A DNA stretch of 64,000 nucleotides from contig JAOULW010000002.1 in the NCBI GenBank assembly GCA_029881805.1, forward strand, positions 248,001-312,000. Direction: 5' to 3'. Position 1 is the first letter of the stretch. Each line of letters opens with the position of its first letter. A model generated the notes under the pieces. It was not told the origin of the DNA. It ran no database searches and worked only from the letters and a program-made list of their open reading frames with translations. Source of the DNA: Candidatus Bathyarchaeota archaeon (lineage in GTDB: Archaea; Thermoproteota; Bathyarchaeia; Bathyarchaeales; Bathycorpusculaceae). Position numbers and translations under genes: made by a program. Below are positions 17,985 to 26,508 of this stretch, piece by piece.

Positions 17985-18425
17985 TTATTGCGGCGCTTGT
18001 TCCAGCCACTCTAAAGTTTGTCCAGCAGAAGATGCGACTTTGAAATAGTATGCCGCTCCATTCGTCCATGTATAGTTCACGGTTATGCTTCTAATTGAAC
18101 CTGCTGGGAGTGATATTGGAAGTGCAGGGGTCGTCGTTTGATTTTCCAGAGTTGAGCTTGAGGTTCCCACGTAAACTTGTATTATTAGAGTGTCGGAGGT
18201 TCCGGTATTTTGAACATCTATGTCTATTTTCTTTGTGGCGTCTTGCGTATAGAAGTTTACATTTGTTTTCCACAGTCTAACTCCTGCTTGTTCGCCCGCG
18301 CTGCCCATGTACATCATTATCCAGGAATATGTGACGACAATGGCTGCTACCGCTATAACTATCAACAACAGCGTGGCAAGTATTGGCGATATAGCCTCTT
18401 TGGCTTTTAACAGCTTTTGTTTCAA
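17985..18425 (-). CDS. Archaeal type IV pilin
   Basis: The 146-residue product starts with a short positive leader and the class III site KAKEA/ISPILATLLLIVIAVAA (cleavage expected between Ala11 and Ile12), followed by one hydrophobic helix. The rest is a beta-rich, Thr/Ser-rich head (NTGTSDTLIIQVYVG) typical of archaeal pilins with the archaeal_pilin N-terminal domain. It is the smallest, most ordinary pilin of the locus and may be the major subunit. A 122-base gap separates it from the peptidase gene. Confidence 0.88.
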   Translation of the reverse strand: MKQKLLKAKEAISPILATLLLIVIAVAAIVVTYSWIMMYMGSAGEQAGVRLWKTNVNFYTQDATKKIDIDVQNTGTSDTLIIQVYVGTSSSTLENQTTTPALPISLPAGSIRSITVNYTWTNGAAYYFKVASSAGQTLEWLEQAPQ

Positions 18426-18530
18426 TATATCTTCACCTTTTGCTGTTTAGGAAATCTCCATATTACTTATTTAACTCATATGAACCCAAAATCTACATTC
18501 AGAATAACTTGAAGACCAAATAGTGGAGGC

Positions 18531-20855
18531 TTAGCTCTCAGTTGAAACAGTGATTGCTGGAGGATATTCAACTGTTATCCATAACCCCGTTTTTTGATCA
18601 GTTTCCACTTTGTACAAAGGAGTTGTGTTGTAGAATGTGACTACTGCTCCGTGCCAAGTTATATCTAAAGAATTTGTGAAACTCACTGGCGCCATGGTTA
18701 CTGGAAGCAATTCAATCGTCCTTTCTGGAGTATTGGACACTTTGAGAGCGCCTGTTTTGCTTCCTGCTGTTGCGTCAAAGAAGTAAAGCCTTTGATTTGC
18801 ACTATCCGTGAACGTGATTCCTGCTCCCTGATCTCCTGAGCCAAATTGGCTCCAATGGTGCGTCCAATAAGAAGACGATAGATTATAGAATAGACCTGTT
18901 ACATTAGAGATAATTGGGAACCCATTTTCTGTTCCATTTTCAGTCTGCGGTGAACCGAATGGAATAGTCAATCTGATTGGGCATAGATCCGTAATAGTTC
19001 TGCTTTGTTGGCTTTCTATGAACATTAATCTTAATTGGTAAGTGAAGTATGTGGCGTTAGCTGGAAAGGTTACCACGATGTGCGCATAAAGGTTCGGACA
19101 GTTGTCGGCGCCGCCACTCCATTCAGCCTCTTGATGAATTATGTCCCTCACGATTCCATGATGAATGACATAAGCTGGGGCAGCCCCGTAAATGCTCCAT
19201 CCATTGTTAATGCGCATGAACCGGGCGGTGCTTTCAGACGTTCCTATTGTTGATTTTATTTGGAATCTACCGCTCGACGTGATTACGGTCAAGCTCATGA
19301 TTCCATTGGTTAAAAATCCATTATCAGGGTCATCACCAGTGAAGTATCGGTTAGTGAAGGCATAGAATGTCTGGTTAGCCGCGTCACTTCCTTCCCACCA
19401 TATAGTAACTTTCGAGACTTTACTACATACTAAGAAAACTAGCATTGTTCTTCTACTGAAGACGCTTGCGTTGTTTGCTAAGCCCAGCGGAATTCTGTAC
19501 TCTGACGCCCAGTCTTCTATCTGAAATGGCACTTCACAGTTTACGCCATCAATCGTCTGATTTACATGAATTGCCTTCACTGGTATGGGCGGAATAGGTT
19601 TTGCCTGTGTTGTTAAATGCAGGTTTTGACCGAGCCATCTCATTGTGCCGTTTTGCAGTAACTCCACAACTAGAGTTTCATTTGGAATTGTTGAGTAGTT
19701 TCCAGCGATGTCGACTACTACTGTAGCATAGATTGCGTCAACATAGGCATCAACATTAAGATTATTTCTGAATTGAATATGAGTAGTGTTAAGGTTGTTC
19801 CAAGTCCAAACTGCTCTCAAGCTTGTAGCGTTGTATGTCCTCGTCAAAGGAGATGTTGTACTTCCACCTTGGGGTAAGTCTTCGATTTTATTCCACGCGC
19901 CACCATCTAGCAGATAATACCATTCTAAAGCTCCATTGCCTGAACCGTAATAAGTTATGTTGAAATAAACCTGTTCTAGTATCCCTGTTCCGTCCTGATA
20001 ATCAGTCACTTCGCACGTGGTTCCTTTTCCAATTGTTTCGTAATTCCCATCAGGTACTCCAGTAATTGCAGAACTGCTTCCTGCGACAGCATACTTGGTC
20101 GGTGATTGAGGATTCCACGAGAATGTGCACGTGTAATGGCTAAAGGATGAAGCTACGACGATTATTCCCCTAGAGTCTTCAACTTGAATCACATAGGAGT
20201 ACTGATCTATTCCCGATGGAATGTCAATTAGGTACGTGCCGTTTGCAAAAGCTGTTGGTTCGCTACTTGGATTGACCAACTCCCATGTCGAGCTTGCATG
20301 AATATAACGATAAAATTTGAAGTTCTTTTTTCCAAGATTTATGAGCGGCTCGTCTTCGTCTTTAGTTATTATCAAATGTGTCTGATTGCTTGAGGTGGCA
20401 TTTTCAACTTGTACCGTTAATCGACAATAGGTTTCATAGGTTATTCCGTACATTCCAAGTCCAATCAAGCTGTAATTCACAGCCAGGTTTCCAGTGCTGT
20501 AACTTGCATTTGTAAACCAGTAAGTGCTCATATCAGAGTAACTTACGTCGAATGATGCTCCCCAGTCTGGGTGCATGTCAGCTATGTTTACCAATCCACT
20601 GTGAAGATAGTTTCTTGCTAGCATTTTTGCATATGAAGAATTCCCAGTGACTTGTAGCACGGAGCCATAATAGCCAACCGTAAAGCCGAGGATTTGTTTT
20701 AGAGCAAGATTTGTCTCGTCTATCGCACTTAGAACTTGCGGCTGGTCTCGGACCGGACTGTTACGTATCGTGGAATAAGTGATTATTACAGTGGCTATGA
20801 GTATTACTGCCACAAACAGAGCCGCAATGATTGAAAACTGACCCTTGCAGTTCAT
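18531..20855 (-). CDS. Large pilus-locus surface protein with pilin-like N-terminus
   Basis: The product has 774 residues. The start MNCKGQFSIIAALFVAVILI places Gly-Gln-Phe before a 20-residue hydrophobic helix, as in pseudopilins, although the class III site is not canonical. The remaining 740 residues are extracellular in character: Asn-x-Ser/Thr sequons, many aromatic and Thr residues, and no catalytic motif that I recognise. It is three bases downstream of the stop of the next protein in the operon (20859-22184) and must be cotranslated. It could be a tip adhesin or minor pilin. No family name is assigned. Confidence 0.7.
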   Translation of the reverse strand: MNCKGQFSIIAALFVAVILIATVIITYSTIRNSPVRDQPQVLSAIDETNLALKQILGFTVGYYGSVLQVTGNSSYAKMLARNYLHSGLVNIADMHPDWGASFDVSYSDMSTYWFTNASYSTGNLAVNYSLIGLGMYGITYETYCRLTVQVENATSSNQTHLIITKDEDEPLINLGKKNFKFYRYIHASSTWELVNPSSEPTAFANGTYLIDIPSGIDQYSYVIQVEDSRGIIVVASSFSHYTCTFSWNPQSPTKYAVAGSSSAITGVPDGNYETIGKGTTCEVTDYQDGTGILEQVYFNITYYGSGNGALEWYYLLDGGAWNKIEDLPQGGSTTSPLTRTYNATSLRAVWTWNNLNTTHIQFRNNLNVDAYVDAIYATVVVDIAGNYSTIPNETLVVELLQNGTMRWLGQNLHLTTQAKPIPPIPVKAIHVNQTIDGVNCEVPFQIEDWASEYRIPLGLANNASVFSRRTMLVFLVCSKVSKVTIWWEGSDAANQTFYAFTNRYFTGDDPDNGFLTNGIMSLTVITSSGRFQIKSTIGTSESTARFMRINNGWSIYGAAPAYVIHHGIVRDIIHQEAEWSGGADNCPNLYAHIVVTFPANATYFTYQLRLMFIESQQSRTITDLCPIRLTIPFGSPQTENGTENGFPIISNVTGLFYNLSSSYWTHHWSQFGSGDQGAGITFTDSANQRLYFFDATAGSKTGALKVSNTPERTIELLPVTMAPVSFTNSLDITWHGAVVTFYNTTPLYKVETDQKTGLWITVEYPPAITVSTES

Positions 20856-20858
20856 TTG

Positions 20859-22184
20859 CTAGACCCCTCCAGTTTGCCCGAGTTGCAAAACAACAAGCCT
20901 AGATGTCCCGGCAGCTGTGTATTCTGAACGGTAAAGTCTCGGCTTATAATCGAACAAGAGACCTAAGGCTGTAAGCCTAATGTCCGGAGTTCTCGTCAAA
21001 CCAAGCGCAAAAAGCGAACCAGTAGAGTCAGTGTCACCAGGAGAAAAGTGTCTGTAAACTGCACCTGGAAGCCAGCTGCCTACTTGGCTGAAGACGTAGG
21101 AGGTCACTGTTAAGTGATATGTGCTCAGTATTGATGTTGGAAGTGCTCTTGTTGCTGTTTGATAGGAAGAAGGATAAATGCCATAATAATTGCAATAGTA
21201 CAAGGCTTCAGATGAAAGATAAACAACACCGAGCTCTGACGTTATCCAACCAGAATTGTAAGCATATGCCTGATTATCTAAGCCTCGGAGGAATGCATTT
21301 AACCCTGCTGGGCCAACATGTCTCATTCCATAAATTCCCCACGTGTTATGTTCACTTGGGAATAGCCCCTTGTTACTGACATAATAAAGCGGATAGCCTA
21401 CTATGTTGACCCAAGTCCAGTTGTATTGCCGTATTCTTTGACCTAACGTGTGGCAATATCTGGCGTAAGAGTTTTGGACAGGGTCGTACCCAACGCCTGA
21501 GCTTGCGTAATATCCTGCTGGTATTGGCACTGCTTCTCCGCATGTGTTTATTACAACGGCATTTTGGAGGATCTCTCCTTGAAGCGCTGTGCCGTTTAGT
21601 ATTTGTCCTAATTGCGTTGTGTTTTGTATCATTATTGTGCGTTGAAAGTATAGTGAAAGTAAGTTGTATAGGTCTTCTGCTAAACTGTGGGCGGTATAGC
21701 CAGTAATCCACCAGCCATTTGCGTCGCTGCAATTCAATATATAAAGGGTGCCTCCGCCTCCATGTTCCCCGATCTTTTCAGGAATGACCCCGAAAGTCAC
21801 GTTAGACGAAGCTACGAGGTAAGAAGATGCGTCGGATGCTATCCCTAAACTTTCAGCGTTTGAAATCGATTTAATGGGAAGATAAAGCTGTCCTCCGCCA
21901 CCGCTTTGCACTTCATAGACTGTCAAGTTATAAACTATGTTAGGCGGTAGACAAGCAGAAAGCGCAACCTGCAATTGTCCCCAATCCGGATCTGATTCGT
22001 TCTTAAACACTATTTCGCTCAGGTCATAGTCCACGTCCAATGTTTGAAGGGTCGTTAATGCAATTCTTCTAAGGTTTAGTGGCGAAACGCTTCGTGGCTG
22101 AGGTAAGACGGCGAAGAAAGAAGAGATTATGAATGCTCCTGTGACAATGAGTATTACTAGAAATATCTCAATTGTCCGCATCAT
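20859..22184 (-). CDS. Pilus-locus protein with N-terminal membrane anchor
   Basis: The 441-residue protein opens with MMRTIEIFLVILIVTGAFII, one transmembrane helix directly at the N-terminus, and continues as a long Tyr/Ser-rich extracellular domain with several sequons (for example VYNLTV). No enzymatic motif is visible. It lies between two other large anchored proteins with one to four bases between reading frames, so it is an integral part of the pilus operon. I do not recognise a family; a minor pilin or assembly component is inference from position. Confidence 0.65.
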   Translation of the reverse strand: MMRTIEIFLVILIVTGAFIISSFFAVLPQPRSVSPLNLRRIALTTLQTLDVDYDLSEIVFKNESDPDWGQLQVALSACLPPNIVYNLTVYEVQSGGGGQLYLPIKSISNAESLGIASDASSYLVASSNVTFGVIPEKIGEHGGGGTLYILNCSDANGWWITGYTAHSLAEDLYNLLSLYFQRTIMIQNTTQLGQILNGTALQGEILQNAVVINTCGEAVPIPAGYYASSGVGYDPVQNSYARYCHTLGQRIRQYNWTWVNIVGYPLYYVSNKGLFPSEHNTWGIYGMRHVGPAGLNAFLRGLDNQAYAYNSGWITSELGVVYLSSEALYYCNYYGIYPSSYQTATRALPTSILSTYHLTVTSYVFSQVGSWLPGAVYRHFSPGDTDSTGSLFALGLTRTPDIRLTALGLLFDYKPRLYRSEYTAAGTSRLVVLQLGQTGGV

Positions 22185-22185
22185 C

Positions 22186-23418
22186 CTAGCCCACCACCGG
22201 ATAACTTTCTAAACTCCACAATGCAAGCTTGGCTTGATAGGCGACTCGATTAACTATTACTTGTCGTAGGTCTGTTGCGACCCATTCCTTTCCAGATGTG
22301 TCTTCTCCAAAAGTCACTGGAAAGGCCATAGAACTTATTCCCCAAGGCATTAAGATGACGCCACCTTCAACAGCGCTTTTTCTGTATGTAATTATCAAGA
22401 TTCCAGGGTTGTAGGTTGGAATTGTAACAACTTTGTAGGGTTTTCCTTCACCATAGTTGACTTTGCCAACTTTCCCTGTGTCATTGTCCATGGGCATTTC
22501 GCGTAGAGTAAAGTCTTCGGTCAATAGGACAAAGGTTGCGTTGTATGATAATTCTGCTACGGGCGGTCCAAAATATTGCACGTCATAGCTGTGGGCTATG
22601 AGCACTTTCCTCTCTTCTAGATTATCAATGAATGGAATGATGTATTGTTTATCTGAATTTACTCGTTCATGGTAGCCCACTCCAATTAATCCGCTAAGGT
22701 GAGCATATGCGATGAAAGCGTAGGAAATCCCGTCATCATCAACCTCAGCGAACTCTAATACAACTGACCCTTTATCATCAGCGTAGGTGGTGCCATACTC
22801 CGTTTTGTAAGACGGGTATTCTCCTCCACCTTCAGCTAATGCGACTGTAAGAAAGCAATAACTTATTGCAGCGTTTGCAAGCGGAAAGCCTGTTCCGGTA
22901 ACCTCAACAGAGATCTTTAAAGGATTTTTGGATTGAACCTCCTTAACTGAAACTGTTATAATCGGAGTTATAGTCAGCTGGAACCCGTATGTGTTATTTA
23001 CTCCAAGCAGTTTTGCCACGGTGGAGTAGTTAATGGCTTGGGTGAAAGATACCAGCAGAAAATTGCCAAAACCCATGGTTATATTACTATAATATGACCC
23101 AGTCTTAGGATAGTATACTGGTTGTCCATATGAAGATCGCAGTCGCATGAGCGAGAATGGACTGAGCTTGTACTGCGTGAATTCTGGGTCTTGCACTCCG
23201 AAACCCGTTGGAGTGCAATTACTTCTTCCCCAATTGACTGGGATGCCCGGGTTCAGCAACATGTTATCAAGCAGATCACTACATTTTGTTGCAAGGTTTC
23301 TATGACGCTGATATAGTATTGCTGTTTGGAGGGTTTGGTTGAAGAGGCTTATGAAGAGCAGTATTGCTCCTAAAAACACGGTGACAGAAATCAGATGATC
23401 TATAGTTGAACCTGCCAT
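22186..23418 (-). CDS. Pilus-locus protein with N-terminal membrane anchor
   Basis: This 410-residue protein has an N-terminal helix (DHLISVTVFLGAILLFISLF, residues 7-26) followed by a short coiled segment and a beta-rich exposed domain. A stretch near 170-260 resembles a carboxypeptidase-regulatory or Ig-like fold (NPLKISVEVTGTGFPLANAA). It has no catalytic motif. Its gene begins one base after the previous stop in the operon and is 15 bases from the small anchored protein upstream. Its N-terminal helix after a short leader resembles TadE/pseudopilin organisation. Confidence 0.65.
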   Translation of the reverse strand: MAGSTIDHLISVTVFLGAILLFISLFNQTLQTAILYQRHRNLATKCSDLLDNMLLNPGIPVNWGRSNCTPTGFGVQDPEFTQYKLSPFSLMRLRSSYGQPVYYPKTGSYYSNITMGFGNFLLVSFTQAINYSTVAKLLGVNNTYGFQLTITPIITVSVKEVQSKNPLKISVEVTGTGFPLANAAISYCFLTVALAEGGGEYPSYKTEYGTTYADDKGSVVLEFAEVDDDGISYAFIAYAHLSGLIGVGYHERVNSDKQYIIPFIDNLEERKVLIAHSYDVQYFGPPVAELSYNATFVLLTEDFTLREMPMDNDTGKVGKVNYGEGKPYKVVTIPTYNPGILIITYRKSAVEGGVILMPWGISSMAFPVTFGEDTSGKEWVATDLRQVIVNRVAYQAKLALWSLESYPVVG

Positions 23419-23433
23419 AATTCTGTGCCCCTC

Positions 23434-23916
23434 TCAACCTCCGAAGAACAAACTTATAGTGCCGTTAGCTAATTTCTCTGCTCTTATGCATGCATTTGTT
23501 GAGTTACTTATGAAAGTCGATTCTTGCCATAGAACATTTTGACCCAAAATAACAGAGGTAGATGCAATTGTTCCGGCAGTCTTTAGTCTAAGCGTTATTT
23601 CCAATATTTTGCTCGAATTCAAAGCTGGGTCTAGAATCGTTCTTAGTGTAGCGTTTCCTGTGTAAGGGTAATTTTCTATGAATGATGGAACGTTTGATTT
23701 TTGTGTAACGGTTCCGGTGGATATTGTCGCGTGGTTTAAAGCGAAGTATATCTGCTGTATTGTGCTTCCTAGTTGGCTTGCGGCTTCCTGCAGCACAAGC
23801 GTTCTGCGTGAGTCCACCCAGATATTCATGAGCCAGTTTGCCGTCAAAGGGAAGAGGAAAATCTGTAAAACTAAAACTGGAACCATAATCACATATTCGA
23901 TGGTCACATGAGGCAT
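23434..23916 (-). CDS. Small TadE/pseudopilin-like protein
   Basis: The 160-residue protein begins MPHVTIEYVIMVPVLVLQIF, a hydrophobic N-terminal helix of the type found in TadE-like and pseudopilin proteins, followed by a heptad-like stretch (RRTLVLQEAASQLGSTIQQI) and a small beta domain. Without a basic leader it may not be processed by the peptidase. It sits between the 280-residue pilin and the larger anchored proteins in the same operon, which makes a minor pilus component likely. Family assignment is by analogy only. Confidence 0.65.
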   Translation of the reverse strand: MPHVTIEYVIMVPVLVLQIFLFPLTANWLMNIWVDSRRTLVLQEAASQLGSTIQQIYFALNHATISTGTVTQKSNVPSFIENYPYTGNATLRTILDPALNSSKILEITLRLKTAGTIASTSVILGQNVLWQESTFISNSTNACIRAEKLANGTISLFFGG

Positions 23917-23938
23917 TTAATAATCGCCCTCTCAAAGG

Positions 23939-24781
23939 TTAGATATGCAATCCTAAAGAGGTAATCACCTCGGCTGTGTAAAACTCGATAACGGAGCCAT
24001 CAGGGACGTCCACAATCTCTTCTGTGTTCTTAAATCTGAAGAAGTCAGCGTTGAAACCAAGACTGGCCTTTGGAAAAGTAACGGTTATCTTTATTGTATT
24101 GCAGGCCTCGGTTTTAGCTGAGATAGAGCTTCCACTCAGCGTTACAGATTGCGAACGACGCGGATGCGAGCCTTGGCTGAGAATTGGCAAATAAAACTTG
24201 AAATAGTTTTTTGACTCCCCACCAGTGGATATTGTTGAATTCAACACTCTTAGGGACGGAGCAGCAACCACTCGTATGAAGTTGCCATCGTTCATCGGTA
24301 GTTTTTCAATAACGTATATGTAGCATACTGGTGCTGAAGCACCTTTCTGGAGGAATGCGCCATCTGAAGATGGAGATATAAGTCCGTAGTAGTCGTTTCC
24401 GATAGAGTATTTGTATATATGCATATTAAACAGAAGTATGCCTACGCTATAGCTAGCGAAGTAGGTGTATCCTCCTGTCTTGTTCAAGTAGACTGTATAA
24501 TTTAACGCCAAAGATTCAAAGTTTACTTCTCCATATTTGCTGGCGTAACGAACTGTTTGCGTACGTCCAACGGTCCAAGCTACATCATCAATTTGAAGCC
24601 CAACTGTTTGCATGAATTGTTTCATTGTACTGAATTCGTTTTCAGCCATTCTTGCGTTTAGGAAGTTGTTTGCAAAAACTATTGTTACTAATAGCATTAC
24701 TACAACTGCACTTGTTAGTATGACGGTTGAAATCGCTGGGCTGATTGCTCTCTTGTCTTTTCCGAATCGAGTAAGCAGCAA
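23939..24781 (-). CDS. Archaeal type IV pilin-like protein, class III signal
   Basis: The product (280 residues) carries a clear class III prepilin signal: FGKDKRA/ISPAISTVILTS with cleavage expected after Ala13, followed by a hydrophobic helix to about residue 35. The C-terminal 240 residues form an exposed beta-rich domain. It is about twice the length of the other pilin in the locus, so it may be a minor or tip pilin. Its gene is directly downstream of the membrane platform gene by 27 bases. Confidence 0.82.
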   Translation of the reverse strand: MLLTRFGKDKRAISPAISTVILTSAVVVMLLVTIVFANNFLNARMAENEFSTMKQFMQTVGLQIDDVAWTVGRTQTVRYASKYGEVNFESLALNYTVYLNKTGGYTYFASYSVGILLFNMHIYKYSIGNDYYGLISPSSDGAFLQKGASAPVCYIYVIEKLPMNDGNFIRVVAAPSLRVLNSTISTGGESKNYFKFYLPILSQGSHPRRSQSVTLSGSSISAKTEACNTIKITVTFPKASLGFNADFFRFKNTEEIVDVPDGSVIEFYTAEVITSLGLHI

Positions 24782-24807
24782 GGTTTTGAACTTCGTGATT
24801 TTCCCTC

Positions 24808-26508
24808 CTAGCCAAATTTTACAAACATCGGGACTATTTTAGCTGCTAAAACGGCGATTATCACAAGGATAGATGCATGTTTGAATCCTGCCGCAATAGA
24901 TTCTTCACTTATTTTTCCCGCCACCAAGCCTATCAAGTAGCTGTGGAAAATGCATGAAGTGATGAATGTTGTTATCATCGGGCTTAGATCCCTTTCGACG
25001 CCTGTCTCAGCCACGCCTAGTGTTCCCGAAGTAAAGCCTATCATCATCGTCGTTGTCGCCACAAGCAGAATAGCCGCGAAATACGGCATTAGTATATATG
25101 GGCGAACTGCCATTTTCTTCTCCTTCTCGACCTCATTGGTTAGGTTGTTGAATCTTGCCAGAGATTCAATCATGGCAATTGTGCCTCCGCCCACATCTAT
25201 TGTTTCAACAAGTAGAAACATTATGACTTGAGTCATCCAGCTTCGTGTTCTCTTGACAAAATCCATTACCACCTTTTTGACGGGAACTCCCCAAGAAATC
25301 TCTGAGCTTATTTTACGCAATTCTTTGCTGAATTCACCATAATCGCGGCGGGCAAGACTTTCAATACATCTTTCAGGGGATAAACCCGTTTTTCTGACTT
25401 CAGTCAGGTCTCTTAGAAAACTGTTAATTCCTTGTTCGATGCTTGCTTTTCTCTTCGAGACCTTGCTGTTCACTATTGCGGCTGGTGCTGTAGCAATAAA
25501 GAGGACTATGGCAATTGCCACAGGTAGGTCAATTATTGTTTGAAATGAGCCGAAAAATGGAACTTGTATGTACCCCATAAAGTTTGTCAGCAATAGGAAG
25601 ATTACTATGGCTATAATGCTGCAGATTCCGAATGTCTTGTATGGGCGGGTTTCTACTACTGGCGTCTTGGGTTGCATGCTGTGCGCCAGATAAATGAACA
25701 TTAGTGAAAGCATTGGTGTGAATAAGTAAGTGTAGAGAATTATGCCTGAATACATTGTTATGCCGATGCTGTAGATGGATTCCACGCTGAATAGAATGTA
25801 AAAGCAAAGAGACATCAAAACCATAACAATTATGAACGTCTCTAAGAGCATTCCAAGCCTTTCTGCAGCAGCCTTGACACGCAAGGCTCTTGTCTTGAAG
25901 ATGTCTTCAGCTTTTCTCTCAAGAAAGTGCCCAATGTCGCCGCCGATTATTACTGTTGAGGCGTACCCGGATAGGAAATCTTTGAAGACGTCTAGTGGGT
26001 TTTTCTTTGCTGCATTCTCTATGGCTGTTAAAGGGTCTATTCCAAAAATTTCCACATCTTTTATGATTTCCCTTGCTTCACCACTCATTGCGGGCATTAA
26101 CTCAACTTCAGCGAGTCGTTTGAAACTTGTGTAAGGTGCAATACCTCCAGAAGCCATAACGCTAATGTAAGCTGCTGCAAAAGGCATCTCCCTTTCTAAG
26201 TTGCTTGCCCTTTCACTGGCTCTAGACATAGGTATCAATAGAAATCCTATCATTACGTAAAACGGAAGTGGAATTAAGAAGATTATAGGAAGGAAACCGT
26301 AAAGATATAGAATCACCAACGATATTATGGGCACTGGGACTGTCAACGCTGCAATAAAGAACATTAGCGAGACGTAAGTTTCTGGGTAGATTTTTATTTT
26401 TGCTCTTTCCAGATAATCCTTAAACTCAAAAACGTTTTTTAGAAAGGAAGGCGCGGTGCTTCCGAAGAGGCGGAAGGACCATGCCTCAAGGGTTTCTAGA
26501 AACGGCAA
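24808..26508 (-). CDS. Type IV pilus membrane platform protein (TadC/GspF/ArlJ family)
   Basis: The 566-residue protein contains two copies of the type II secretion F-domain fold, about residues 55-290 and 330-550, each a cytoplasmic four-helix region followed by membrane helices. Archaeal ArlJ and Tad-type platform proteins share this layout. It anchors the pilus assembly machine in the membrane and is driven by the ATPase encoded directly upstream. The start overlaps the ATPase end by 23 bases, which implies coupled translation. Confidence 0.85.
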   Translation of the reverse strand: MPFLETLEAWSFRLFGSTAPSFLKNVFEFKDYLERAKIKIYPETYVSLMFFIAALTVPVPIISLVILYLYGFLPIIFLIPLPFYVMIGFLLIPMSRASERASNLEREMPFAAAYISVMASGGIAPYTSFKRLAEVELMPAMSGEAREIIKDVEIFGIDPLTAIENAAKKNPLDVFKDFLSGYASTVIIGGDIGHFLERKAEDIFKTRALRVKAAAERLGMLLETFIIVMVLMSLCFYILFSVESIYSIGITMYSGIILYTYLFTPMLSLMFIYLAHSMQPKTPVVETRPYKTFGICSIIAIVIFLLLTNFMGYIQVPFFGSFQTIIDLPVAIAIVLFIATAPAAIVNSKVSKRKASIEQGINSFLRDLTEVRKTGLSPERCIESLARRDYGEFSKELRKISSEISWGVPVKKVVMDFVKRTRSWMTQVIMFLLVETIDVGGGTIAMIESLARFNNLTNEVEKEKKMAVRPYILMPYFAAILLVATTTMMIGFTSGTLGVAETGVERDLSPMITTFITSCIFHSYLIGLVAGKISEESIAAGFKHASILVIIAVLAAKIVPMFVKFG

